Shown: piece by piece, positions 53,301 to 61,309 of the stretch | Numbering within the stretch: position 1 is the first letter of the stretch | Layout: every line of letters starts with the position of its first letter | NCBI RefSeq assembly: GCF_030409605.1 | Contig: NZ_JAUFQG010000006.1 | Coordinates: 124,001-188,000 of the forward strand | Direction: 5' to 3' | From: Simiduia curdlanivorans | GTDB taxonomy: Bacteria > Pseudomonadota > Gammaproteobacteria > Pseudomonadales > Cellvibrionaceae | Length of the DNA stretch: 64,000 nucleotides | Translations under genes and position numbers: made by a program | The notes under the pieces: generated by a model | The model's input: the letters and a program-made list of their open reading frames with translations, nothing else | The model's database searches: none | What the model was told of the DNA's origin: nothing

Positions 53301-53914
53301 GCATAGCGCTCGAAGACCAACAGCGCATCTTTAACGAATTTGAACGGGTTCAATGTCCATCTGGTGAGGTTGGCAATGGCTTGGGCTTAGGCCTTTCCAT
53401 CGCTCAGCGCATGGCGCATCAACTGGGCCACAGTTTGGAATTGCGCTCGACCTTGGCACAAGGGTCTATGTTTCGCATTGCAGTGCCACGGGGCAATAAA
53501 ACACTTCAGAACATTAAACCTGCCAATCAAGTTACTGAGCTCACTGGGCTGAAAGTGTTATGCATTGATAACGAACCGCAGATACGCTCGGGCCTGTTGG
53601 CACTTTTAACGCAGTGGGATTGCCAAGTTATCACGGCCGCAGATTTAGGCACGTCACTAACGCAATGGCGTTTCCTCCAAGCGCCAGATGTGGTGTTAGC
53701 AGATTTTCACTTAGACAACCAAGAAAATGGCTTGGACTTGCTACAAGCGCTTTGCTTACATTGGCACACAGACTTAGCCGGGCTGATCATTAGTGCGGAT
53801 AACAGTGACGACATTAGAGCCAAAGTTAACGAAGCAGGCTTTAGCCTGCTGACAAAACCCGTACAACCTGCTGCACTCAGAGCGGCAATGCGCAACCTAA
53901 TGAAAAAAAATTAA
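50390..53914 (+). CDS. crbS: CrbS/MxtR-like hybrid histidine kinase with solute-symporter domain
   Basis: An 1174-residue inner-membrane sensor. Order of domains: about 12-13 membrane helices of the SLC5/sodium:solute symporter type (1-540), PAS domain (about 640-750), a coiled-coil, HisKA with the phospho-accepting His816 (SHDMAQP), HATPase (NAINHTRAK, DTGPGIA, GLGLGLSIA), and a C-terminal receiver with Asp1060 and phospho-acceptor Asp1105 (LADFHL). In Pseudomonas and Vibrio such kinases (MxtR/CrbS) pair with a LuxR-type regulator (ErdR/CrbR) and switch on acetate use. Here the regulator gene lies tail-to-tail 15 bp away, and a porin and a symporter follow, which supports the assignment. The ligand is not known from sequence. 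Confidence 0.85.
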   Translation: MNSQLVLLLAFVYAGLLFLVAWKAERLTQISPKIKALMYALSLAVYCSSWTFFAAVGLAAESGWDFLPIYLGPVLLFGLGWPFLRKLSVISQRNRVTSIADFIGSRYGKHQLLASVVTLLAVIGTLPYIALQLKAVSLAWQTVDAQWPSVSTNLQASNSLIAAIIMVWFAILFGTRTLDGPHRHQGLISAIGVESLVKLLSFILVAWLAFKVLSNANSTPHELAALPSALKQLPVIDANFLTQTLLALAAIICLPRQFHLTFVEHHSSQGLRTARWLLPLYLIIFSVLVVPIALAGQSLFDLQSVAGDTIVLRLPLAENSPTITAMAFLGGISAATGMVVVAAITLSIMISNELVVPLWLRFGSNRQFRAEQLGQNLRNVRRLAIAIVLMLGWLLEQHLSADNSLPSIGLIAFASAAQLLPSLVAALYWQRGHRNGVLAGLLGGAGIWFYCLLIPALLGADHPLVTDGPGQIHWLIPTNLFGVDSVDPLTQGVFWSLLINCLLFYLVSSFSRFNALDIRQANAFTQLHRRFHYAQQDFDLSGIEIRQLQRVITPLMGEQRSLALWREFEQKLSHRLLPHDKAPRFVLAKVESALAAIIGAVSAHRTMELLRKQQPLMLEDLVNLVGGTSKQVQFSQELLQTTLETIPQGVSVVGAQLQLVAWNKRYEEMFNYPPRLLYVGCPISRIYEFNAARGIFAQDDKDLDAAIQRRLNWLKDGKSYRLERRLPNHTVIEIRGIPLANGGYVTTYTDISEYRRVQEELEQSKDQLESRVAERTTELIESNQSLQRENQLRAKLEKELSAVHASKTRFLAAASHDMAQPINAARLFVAALAQKAEKRGDDELLNDTRHIGDALASTETLIESLREISRLDGGKLSPKREHFSASSLLEPLAREFSAIAREKGLIFHWQNSRCWLYSDPQLLRRIVQNFLSNAINHTRAKNSEGKRNKILFGCRRQNGHLWLEVWDTGPGIALEDQQRIFNEFERVQCPSGEVGNGLGLGLSIAQRMAHQLGHSLELRSTLAQGSMFRIAVPRGNKTLQNIKPANQVTELTGLKVLCIDNEPQIRSGLLALLTQWDCQVITAADLGTSLTQWRFLQAPDVVLADFHLDNQENGLDLLQALCLHWHTDLAGLIISADNSDDIRAKVNEAGFSLLTKPVQPAALRAAMRNLMKKN

Positions 53915-53929
53915 CTCATGCAACTGACA

Positions 53930-54592
53930 TCAAGACTTAACATCCAATTGCTGCAGTGTTAAAACGGCTTGCGTGCGCGAGTTGACACCGAGCTTCCGGT
54001 AAATCTCCGTGGCATGGGCCTTCACCGTGGCTTCCGTAACAGACATCTCATAAGCAATTTGCTTATTCAATAAGCCTTGGCCAATTAAGTTTGAAACCCT
54101 AAATTGCTGCGGGGTTAAGGTGGCTAATATATCTGCTACAGCCTCCTCATTATTCGTATCAATGTCTACAGCGGAGAAATTTTCCGGCATCCATTGGCCA
54201 CCGTTTAAGATGTCTGTGACCGCAGTACTGATTTCCTCTAGAGAGCAACTTTTCGGAATAAATCCAGCGGCACCATGGCGCAATGCACGGGTCATCACCT
54301 CCGCTGTAGCATCGGCAGACACGATGACGACAGGCGTTGACGGGTAACAAGCACAAATATGAATGAGCGATGAAAAGCCCTGAGCGCCCGGCATATGTAA
54401 ATCCAATAGCACCAACGAAACCGATGGATTATGACTTAATAACTGTTGTAAACCATCAACCGTATCGGCTTGGTGTATCGCTGCATGTTCAAATCGAGTG
54501 GACACGGCCTGCGCCAGCGCTGTTCGAAAGAGCGGATGATCGTCGGCAATAATAAAGGTATGTGACGTTTGTACTGTGGCAGTTGAGTTCAT
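53930..54592 (-). CDS. crbR: CrbR/ErdR-like LuxR-family response regulator
   Basis: A 220-residue protein from the ATG at 54592: receiver domain (about 11-125) with acidic pair D17/D18 and phospho-acceptor D64 (LLDLHMPG), then a LuxR-type helix-turn-helix (about 150-210: LTPQQFRVSNLI...NKQIAYEMSVTEATVKAH). The open frame extends 39 codons further upstream into the promoter region, which I reject. It is divergent from the porin gene and probably controls it together with the downstream symporter genes. The symbol rests on architecture and context. Confidence 0.83.
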   Translation of the reverse strand: MNSTATVQTSHTFIIADDHPLFRTALAQAVSTRFEHAAIHQADTVDGLQQLLSHNPSVSLVLLDLHMPGAQGFSSLIHICACYPSTPVVIVSADATAEVMTRALRHGAAGFIPKSCSLEEISTAVTDILNGGQWMPENFSAVDIDTNNEEAVADILATLTPQQFRVSNLIGQGLLNKQIAYEMSVTEATVKAHATEIYRKLGVNSRTQAVLTLQQLDVKS

Positions 54593-54651
54593 AGTGTCCG
54601 CTTTTATGTTTTTTTCAGACGTATACAAAGCTAAAGCAATCTTAGCCTTTC

Positions 54652-54684
54652 GTCTATGTAGACATTGGTCGATATTAGACCAAT
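54652..54684. promoter_or_regulatory. Two adjacent palindromes in the regulator/porin intergenic region
   Basis: GTCTATGTAGAC (54652-54663) is a perfect 12-bp palindrome. It is followed at once by ATTGGTC-7 bp-GACCAAT (54664-54684), a perfect 7-bp inverted repeat. The word TGGTCGAT recurs at 54717-54724, closer to the porin gene. Inverted repeats of this kind between divergent genes are typical operators; the CrbR-like regulator is the obvious candidate to bind, but this is inference. Confidence 0.5.
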
Positions 54685-54756
54685 CGCTAATAGAATACAC
54701 AAGCCCCAAACCCTATGGTCGATGCTGAGCATTCACTATAAAAAGGGGATACACCC

Positions 54757-56049
54757 ATGCTAACAAAGAGCGTTTCACGAAAGTCACTCCTTGCACTCGC
54801 CATTGCCCCTGCACTGTTAGGCTTAACCGCTTTGCAGGCGCAGGCACAAACCGATGTCAGCCAAAAGGTCTCTGCGCTCGAAGCGCAGCTGAACCAGCTC
54901 AAGGCTGACCTCGCAAAAGAAAAAGACGCAACTACCACTAAAGGTGTAGAAACCAAAAAAGGCACGCGCTTTCAATTTGGCGGATTCATCAAACTAGACG
55001 CTATGTATTCGGACTACTCAGACGGTGACCGCGCCACAGCAAGCATTGGTGACGATTTTTACATCCCCTCGACCCTGCCCATCGGCGGTGAGTCTGGTAG
55101 CAAGTTTGATATGCACGCCAAGCAGTCGCGCTTTCATGTGAAATCAACCACTGATACCGATGCCGGGCAAGTTAATGGCCTGATTGAGATCGACTTTCAA
55201 TTGAGTGGCCAGGGCGACGAGCGTATTAGTAACTCCTACGCTCCGCGTATTCGCCACGCCTACCTTAGCTGGGATTACTCCGAGACAACGAGTCTACTCG
55301 CCGGTCAAACCTGGTCGACCCTGTTTAACGTCAGCGCTCTGCCCAATACCGTCGACTTCGTAGGCCCGGCTGGCACCATCTTCGTGCGCCAGGCACAGCT
55401 GCGCTGGAGCAAAAAGTTGAGCGGCGGCAATGCCTTTCACTTTGCCTTAGAGAATCCTTCGACTGGGTTAAATGGCGGCAGCAATAATTACGATAATAAC
55501 GAATTACCGGATGTTGCTATCCGCTTTGATGGTAAGGCTAATAGCTTTACCTATAGCCTCGCGGGTATAGGGCGGGAAATCCATTACAAAGATACCATTG
55601 GCGGCCAAGCCATGGATGAGAGTGAGTTTGGCTATGCCCTGAGCGGCTCGGCGGTGTGGAAGTTCGGTGCTGACGATTTCAAAGTTATGCTCAACTACGG
55701 TAACGCCATCGGTCGCTATATGGGGCTTCAGTCCTTTCGCGACGGCTCTATCGCCCCAGATGGCGCCATTGAACTGAATGATCAAATAGGTGGCTTTATC
55801 ACCTACAAACATGCTTGGAACGATCAATGGCGTTCGAGCCTTGTGTTATCGGCCAGCCGCTCTGACAACCCAGATTTCGTTGCCGCCAGTACACCCAGTG
55901 AATATCAAAGCGCCCACATCAATTTGATCTATTCACCTGCCCCTGCGATCAACCTAGGCGCCGAATTTATCTATGGCGAAAAAACCATAGAAAACGATGA
56001 CAGCGGCAGTATGAATCGTTTGCAGTTTATGGCGATGTACAGCTTCTAA
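54757..56049 (+). CDS. DcaP-like outer-membrane porin
   Basis: A 430-residue outer-membrane beta-barrel protein with a signal peptide (about 1-31, ending LQAQA), a short coiled-coil (VSALEAQLNQLKADLAKEKD, about 38-57), then the barrel with FGGFIKLDAMYSDYSDG, SWDYSETTSLLAGQTWS and a terminal Phe (MAMYSF). The pattern is that of DcaP trimeric porins that admit small organic acids. It stands before the DUF4212-symporter genes on the same strand, so it probably supplies the outer-membrane step of the same uptake route. Confidence 0.87.
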   Translation: MLTKSVSRKSLLALAIAPALLGLTALQAQAQTDVSQKVSALEAQLNQLKADLAKEKDATTTKGVETKKGTRFQFGGFIKLDAMYSDYSDGDRATASIGDDFYIPSTLPIGGESGSKFDMHAKQSRFHVKSTTDTDAGQVNGLIEIDFQLSGQGDERISNSYAPRIRHAYLSWDYSETTSLLAGQTWSTLFNVSALPNTVDFVGPAGTIFVRQAQLRWSKKLSGGNAFHFALENPSTGLNGGSNNYDNNELPDVAIRFDGKANSFTYSLAGIGREIHYKDTIGGQAMDESEFGYALSGSAVWKFGADDFKVMLNYGNAIGRYMGLQSFRDGSIAPDGAIELNDQIGGFITYKHAWNDQWRSSLVLSASRSDNPDFVAASTPSEYQSAHINLIYSPAPAINLGAEFIYGEKTIENDDSGSMNRLQFMAMYSF

Positions 56050-56147
56050 GCTTGGCCGAACCGGTACAGGGTTAGACCAATGTCCAATGGTTTAACCCGG
56101 CGCGCCGGTAGATGATCATCAAGACAATAACAATCGAGGTAATGACA

Positions 56148-56414
56148 ATGGCCTTTAAATCGAAAGACGATCAAATCGCTTATTGGAAAGAAAACGTACG
56201 GCTCATGCTTATATTGCTGGCCCTCTGGTTTTTCGTTTCCTTTATCTGCGGAATTTTACTGGTAGATGTACTCGATCAGTTCAAGTTCTTCGGCTTTAAA
56301 CTGGGCTTCTGGTTTGCCCAGCAAGGTTCCATCTACACATTTGTGCTGCTTATTTTTGTTTATGTAAATCTCATGAACAAATTAGACCGCAAATATCACG
56401 TTCATGAAGACTAG
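56148..56414 (+). CDS. DUF4212 small membrane protein (symporter subunit)
   Basis: An 88-residue protein with two membrane helices (about 20-42 and 58-78), starting at the ATG at 56148, which has GAGGT seven bases upstream. DUF4212 proteins nearly always precede a sodium:solute symporter gene and are thought to be its small subunit; the gene here ends 9 bp before one. Twelve upstream codons of the open frame are rejected. Confidence 0.88.
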   Translation: MAFKSKDDQIAYWKENVRLMLILLALWFFVSFICGILLVDVLDQFKFFGFKLGFWFAQQGSIYTFVLLIFVYVNLMNKLDRKYHVHED

Positions 56415-56423
56415 GAGCCGATA

Positions 56424-58130
56424 ATGGATATTCAAACTTGGACTTTTCTCATCGTCGGCGTTTCTTTTGCGCTGTATATCGGTATCGCCATTTGGGCCCG
56501 TGCCGGCTCCACTCAGGAGTTTTACGTGGCCGGTGGTGGCGTTCACCCCGTTGCCAATGGTATGGCGACTGCTGCTGACTGGATGAGTGCGGCGTCGTTC
56601 ATTTCCATGGCCGGATTAATTTCCTTTATGGGTTATGACGGTGGCGTTTACCTCATGGGTTGGACCGGTGGCTACGTGTTACTGGCCTTGTGTTTAGCAC
56701 CCTACTTACGCAAATTCGGTAAATTTACGGTGCCAGATTTTATAGGCGATCGCTATTATTCCCAAACGGCGCGCACTGTCGCTGTGATCTGCGCAATTTT
56801 CGTGTCCTTCACTTACGTGGCTGGGCAAATGCGTGGCGTCGGGGTTGTCTTCTCTCGATTCTTGGAAGTAGACATCACCACCGGCGTGGTTATAGGCATG
56901 GCCGTAGTGTTCTTTTATGCCGTGCTCGGCGGTATGAAAGGCATTACCTACACTCAAGTTGCGCAGTATTGCGTGTTGATCTTTGCCTATATGGTGCCCG
57001 CCGTTTTTATCTCCATGATGATGACCGGTCACGTTTTCCCACAACTCGGCTTCGGCGCAGAACTGACTGCTGAACCGGGAACATTTTTGCTCGATAAGCT
57101 GGACGGGCTGAGCCAGGAACTTGGTTTTGCTGCCTATACGGACGGCACCAAAAGTACCATCGACGTATTTTTCATTACTGCGGCGCTGATGGTGGGCACG
57201 GCGGGCTTACCACACGTGATCGTGCGTTTTTTCACTGTGCCCAAAGTGCGCGACGCCCGTAAGTCTGCTGGCTGGGCGTTACTGTTTATCGCCATCTTGT
57301 ACACCACGGCCCCAGCAGTGGCGGGATTTGCACGCGTTAACATGATCGAAACGATCAATGGCAAAGACAGCCAAGGAACGCTTTACACCGAGGCGCCTAG
57401 CTGGATCACCAACTGGCAACAAACCGGCCTAATCAGCTGGACGGATAACAACGACGACGGACGCATGTTCTACTCCAATGATGAACGCAATGAAATGAAA
57501 GTTGACCGCGACATCATGGTATTGGCCAACCCAGAAATTGCCAACCTTCCCGCTTGGGTGATTGCCTTGGTAGCGGCCGGCGGTATTGCGGCCGCACTAT
57601 CCACCTCGGCAGGCTTGCTGCTGGTGATATCCACGTCGATTTCGCACGATTTACTAAAGCGTAACTTGATGCCACAGATTACCGATAAGCAAGAACTATT
57701 CTACGCCCGCCTAGCGGCTGGTGTAGGCGTTGTGATTGCGGGTTATCTCGGTATTCACCCGCCAGGATTCGTTGCCCAAGTGGTTGCCTTTGCCTTCGGC
57801 TTAGCAGCGTCGAGCTTCTTCCCGGCCATTATCCTCGGTATTTTCTACAAGAAAATGAACAAGGAAGGCGCCATCGCTGGGATGGTAAGTGGTATTTTAT
57901 TCACTGCCGCCTACATCATCTACTTCAAGTTCATTAACCCAGGCGCCAATGTACCCGCCAACTGGCTTTTCGGCGTGTCACCTGAGGGCATTGGTACCTT
58001 AGGTATGATTATCAACTTTGTTGTCGCTATTGCAGTCAATAAAATGACCGCCGATGCGCCTGAAGACATTCAGGACTTGGTGGAATCTATCCGCTACCCC
58101 AAAGGTGCTGGCGACGCGGTGAGTCACTGA
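56424..58130 (+). CDS. Sodium:solute symporter (ActP-like, SLC5)
   Basis: A 568-residue inner-membrane protein with about 13 membrane helices and typical SSS sequences: EFYVAGGGVHPVANGMATAADWMSAASF, FTVPDFIGDRYYS, and GGIAAALSTSAGLLLVIS. Related to acetate permease ActP, but the DUF4212-linked subfamily may carry other short organic acids. A hydrophilic insert (about 305-370, NNDDGRMFYSNDE) is characteristic of that subfamily. AGGAG precedes the ATG. Its terminator downstream was split by MITE copy B. Confidence 0.88.
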   Translation: MDIQTWTFLIVGVSFALYIGIAIWARAGSTQEFYVAGGGVHPVANGMATAADWMSAASFISMAGLISFMGYDGGVYLMGWTGGYVLLALCLAPYLRKFGKFTVPDFIGDRYYSQTARTVAVICAIFVSFTYVAGQMRGVGVVFSRFLEVDITTGVVIGMAVVFFYAVLGGMKGITYTQVAQYCVLIFAYMVPAVFISMMMTGHVFPQLGFGAELTAEPGTFLLDKLDGLSQELGFAAYTDGTKSTIDVFFITAALMVGTAGLPHVIVRFFTVPKVRDARKSAGWALLFIAILYTTAPAVAGFARVNMIETINGKDSQGTLYTEAPSWITNWQQTGLISWTDNNDDGRMFYSNDERNEMKVDRDIMVLANPEIANLPAWVIALVAAGGIAAALSTSAGLLLVISTSISHDLLKRNLMPQITDKQELFYARLAAGVGVVIAGYLGIHPPGFVAQVVAFAFGLAASSFFPAIILGIFYKKMNKEGAIAGMVSGILFTAAYIIYFKFINPGANVPANWLFGVSPEGIGTLGMIINFVVAIAVNKMTADAPEDIQDLVESIRYPKGAGDAVSH

Positions 58131-58166
58131 TTTAACTATGCTCCTAGATAAATAGGCTCCTTCGGG

Positions 58167-58379
58167 CACTGCTTTCCCACAGCTATGTCGCGGGAGAGTT
58201 TGGTGCCCGCACTAGCGACCGTCACCCGCATGGATGCGGGTGTTGAGACTACATGGATGTATTCACGTCGTGTCGCTAGTCTGGGCACCAAACTCATGTC
58301 CAAATATACGCCCAGATGTCACATATGTTGTGAGGTTTAAAACCTAACGATGATCATGTCTTTTATGTGGACAGCAGTG
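58167..58379 (-). mobile_element. MITE-like element, copy B (213 bp), in the symporter terminator
   Basis: The ends are CACTGCTTTCC at 58167 and GGACAGCAGTG at 58379, imperfect inverted repeats. A perfect 10-bp target duplication CTCCTTCGGG flanks it (58157-58166 and 58380-58389). The reverse complement matches copy A (33743-34027) throughout, including GACATGAGTTTGGTGCCC, GACACGACGTGAATACATCC and GTAGTCTCAACACCCGC. In place of the 72-bp insert it has the simple hairpin ACCCGCAT-cc-ATGCGGGT. Removing the element and one duplicate rejoins GGCTCCTTCGGGAGCC followed by T6, the symporter's original terminator. No protein is encoded. Confidence 0.88.
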
Positions 58380-58400
58380 CTCCTTCGGGAGCCTTTTTTA
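58379..58400 (+). terminator. Residual terminator after the symporter gene
   Basis: GCTCC-TTCG-GGAGC followed by C and six T. This is the right-hand remainder of the hairpin split by MITE copy B; the target duplication restored the loop and a 5-bp stem, so it may still work. Confidence 0.8.
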
Positions 58401-58552
58401 TAGCAGAGATTATTCACCCTATCTTCCAGAATACTCAAACTACAGCGCCTCTTGTTCGTGACGACGTTAACATTTGTACATGGCACGAAAGCGCGCGATT
58501 TGCCATACTGACTAACCGACTATAAGCGACTCGATAGGAAACCTGAACCACC

Positions 58553-59284
58553 TTGAAAACTTTACTACTCGCTCTTGTTCTTCTCTGCCCTTTCGTGCAA
58601 GCACAAACCTTTCATGCTAGCGAAGACAAGGCACAATTGATTGAACTCTTTACCTCACAGGGTTGTAGCAGCTGTCCAAATGCCGAGCGCTGGCTAAACA
58701 ACTTTAAAAGCGATTCCGATTTGTGGGTAACGCTATTTCCCATCGCTTGGCATGTCGATTACTGGGACGACCTCGGCTGGGTCGACAAGTTTTCCAGTAC
58801 CGACGCCAATCATCGACAATACCGGTATCACCATCAAAAAGTCACATCGGGGGTTTATACCCCCCAGGCTGTCATTAATGGAGTTGAGTGGCGCGCGTTA
58901 ATGACACGGTTCAAGCCCGAGCTCCCTGAGACAAAAAAATCCAGTCAACCAAAGCTCAGTTTGCACGTAAGCGGCAATAAATTTACCGCGCAAACCGAGC
59001 TGGAAAACACCCTTCTAAATCTGGCAGTCATCGGCATGGACTTCAGTATTAACGTCAAACGCGGAGAAAATTCGGGGCGCATTCTGGAGCAGCAGTTTGT
59101 GATGCTGGGTTTTGCCCAATATCCGCAACAAGGTGTGCACTGGCAAGGCGAGTTACCCGCCAGCAAAGACAACATACCCCCTCAAGCTGTAATCGCCTGG
59201 ATTACAGAACCGGGCAATAATACGCCGTTAAGTATTACCGGCGGCCCGCTGGCACAAAGTACTGCAGACAGCTCGCATCCCTAG
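58553..59284 (+). CDS. DUF1223 secreted thioredoxin-like protein
   Basis: A 243-residue exported protein starting with TTG at 58553 so that the signal peptide (MKTLLLALVLLCPFVQA) is complete. It has the DUF1223 opening LIELFTSQGCSSCPNAE with the CxxC pair C38/C41, and WHVDYWDDLGWVDKF, SGVYTPQAVINGV. The fold is thioredoxin-like and a periplasmic redox role is suspected, but no activity is established for the family as far as I know. It is not obviously tied to its neighbours. Confidence 0.85.
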   Translation: MKTLLLALVLLCPFVQAQTFHASEDKAQLIELFTSQGCSSCPNAERWLNNFKSDSDLWVTLFPIAWHVDYWDDLGWVDKFSSTDANHRQYRYHHQKVTSGVYTPQAVINGVEWRALMTRFKPELPETKKSSQPKLSLHVSGNKFTAQTELENTLLNLAVIGMDFSINVKRGENSGRILEQQFVMLGFAQYPQQGVHWQGELPASKDNIPPQAVIAWITEPGNNTPLSITGGPLAQSTADSSHP

Positions 59285-59389
59285 CCTGACAGCCCTACCT
59301 GCGCCAACCATTGTTCGACAATTGATATTTAATTGATTTGCAACAAACACCTGAGGCAGAACACTTGATATAACCCACTAACGAATACC

Positions 59390-61309
59390 ATGTGGCGAAT
59401 GACAATGAATGACAGCAGCCCAGAAATAAGCGCGGTTATTGAGTTTCTAAAGCAATGCCTCCCCTATAATGAATTAAGCCCTAGCCAGCTTCAATTTGCC
59501 GCCAACCATATGGACGTGGCCTATCTACGAGCAGGCAGCCAAATAAAGCCCGACTATAACGCACGCAACATACGCATTTTGCGCTCGGGCGCAGTGGAAC
59601 TTCGCTCTGGCTCCAACCAATTACTCGACCGTTTGGGTGAAAAAGAAAATTTCAATCTGTGTAATTTGGCGGCAGAAGAGCCGGATATTTCTGCACAGGT
59701 TATCGAGGACTGCCTGATCTATTTACTCGACAATAAATACCATGCGCAATTGCGCCAACAAAACCGCAATTTTGATCGTTTTTTTCACAGCCAACGCAAC
59801 CGACGCCTGCGTCGAGCGGTGATGCTAACACCGGCCAACAACCTCCTGATGGGCCCTATCACCGCACTAATGAGCCACAGGGTTATTGCCGTTGAACCGA
59901 CGATGAGTGTAAAAAAGGCCGCCCAAATAATGGTTGAAAACAGCGTTTCTTCGGTCATGGTATGCGAGCAGGAAAAGTTATTAGGTATTGTCACAGACCG
60001 AGATCTGCGTAGCCGATTAGTGGCCAAGGGGCTCGATTACCAAACCCCTATCAATGCCGTCATGACCGAACAGCCGCTCAGTATAAACCGAGAAGCAAGC
60101 CTCTTTGATGCCATGTTGTTAATGAGCGAACACGGCATTCATCATCTACCGGTATTGGAGACCACAGCTGCAAATAACGAATCGATCGAGCACGCGCCCT
60201 TCACGTCATCACATGGCAAGCCCTGCGGTATGCTCACTATGAGCGACATGATTCGCAATCGCGAACAGGACCCGGTTTATTTAGTGCAGTTTATTCACAA
60301 GCAAACCTCACTGGCCGGCTTACAAAGAGCCTCCGCCACACTCCCCAACCTACTAAGCCAATGGAGTGACTCGGGTGTTCGCGCCTACCAATTGGGTCAA
60401 ATTTTTACCAGTGTGTCAGATGCCATCACCCGCCGCTTGCTACAACTGGCTGAACTCGAATTCGGGCCAGCGCCCGCGCCTTTCGCTTGGCTAGGTTTTG
60501 GCTCTCAAGGGCGCGCGGAGCAGGCCATTGGTGGAGATCAAGATAATGCGCTAGTGTATAGCGATGTTGCACCTAAAAATGCAGACGGCTACTTTTCCAA
60601 ACTTGCGCATTTTGTTTGCGACGGCCTTAATAGCTGCGGTTATGTGTATTGCCCGGGCGGCATCATGGCCACCACCGATCAATGGCGCCAGCCGCTTAGT
60701 CGCTGGCAGCAACGGGTGTCTAGCTGGACCGACGAACCGACCTTAGATGCGGTCATGCGCGTCAGTATATTTTTCGATATTCGCGCGATTTTCGGCGATA
60801 AAAAACTGGCCACGCAACTGCAAAACCACATGCTGAAGGTGGCGCAAAAGAACGATATTTTTCTCGCCGCACTCGCGCGCAATGCTGCAACCCATCGCCC
60901 GCCCCTCGGTTTCTTTAGGCGCTTTGTGTTAGAGCGCAATGGCGAACACGCGCATCAACTAGATTTGAAACACCGTGGCATTATTCCCATTGTCGACATG
61001 GCGCGGGTTTACGCCTTGGCTTACGGTTGCGCAGCGGTGAATACGCGCGAGCGCCTTAAGGTCTTAGGCGAAATGCAAGCGTTGACACTGGCCGACAGCA
61101 GAAACTTACTCGATGCGCTCGAATACATATTAAGCTTGCGACTGCAAAACCAGGCAAGGCAACTTAGCCATCAACAAGCCACAACAAATTACCTAGACCC
61201 AGCCGCCTTGCCAGAAATGCAACGGGAACAACTTCGCGACGCCTTCACAGCGGTAAACGACGCGCAAGAGGCCCTGATCTTGAAGTTCAGCCGAGGGCTT
61301 AGCGCATGA
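59390..61309 (+). CDS. DUF294 nucleotidyltransferase-like protein with cNMP-type and CBS domains
   Basis: A 639-residue cytoplasmic protein. N-terminal cyclic-nucleotide-binding-like domain (about 15-130), paired CBS domains (about 155-295: MSHRVIAVEPTMSVKKAAQIM, GIVTDRDLRSRL), DUF294 domain with the GlnD-like nucleotidyltransferase motif GFGSQGRAEQAIGGDQDNAL (about 363-382), and a DUF294 C-terminal helical domain. Such proteins often lie beside DUF4212 symporters and a DnaQ-like exonuclease, as here, and are thought to regulate uptake in response to adenine nucleotides. Start: ATG codons at 59390, 59399 and 59405 are all possible and none has a clear Shine-Dalgarno. Confidence 0.87.
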   Translation: MWRMTMNDSSPEISAVIEFLKQCLPYNELSPSQLQFAANHMDVAYLRAGSQIKPDYNARNIRILRSGAVELRSGSNQLLDRLGEKENFNLCNLAAEEPDISAQVIEDCLIYLLDNKYHAQLRQQNRNFDRFFHSQRNRRLRRAVMLTPANNLLMGPITALMSHRVIAVEPTMSVKKAAQIMVENSVSSVMVCEQEKLLGIVTDRDLRSRLVAKGLDYQTPINAVMTEQPLSINREASLFDAMLLMSEHGIHHLPVLETTAANNESIEHAPFTSSHGKPCGMLTMSDMIRNREQDPVYLVQFIHKQTSLAGLQRASATLPNLLSQWSDSGVRAYQLGQIFTSVSDAITRRLLQLAELEFGPAPAPFAWLGFGSQGRAEQAIGGDQDNALVYSDVAPKNADGYFSKLAHFVCDGLNSCGYVYCPGGIMATTDQWRQPLSRWQQRVSSWTDEPTLDAVMRVSIFFDIRAIFGDKKLATQLQNHMLKVAQKNDIFLAALARNAATHRPPLGFFRRFVLERNGEHAHQLDLKHRGIIPIVDMARVYALAYGCAAVNTRERLKVLGEMQALTLADSRNLLDALEYILSLRLQNQARQLSHQQATTNYLDPAALPEMQREQLRDAFTAVNDAQEALILKFSRGLSA

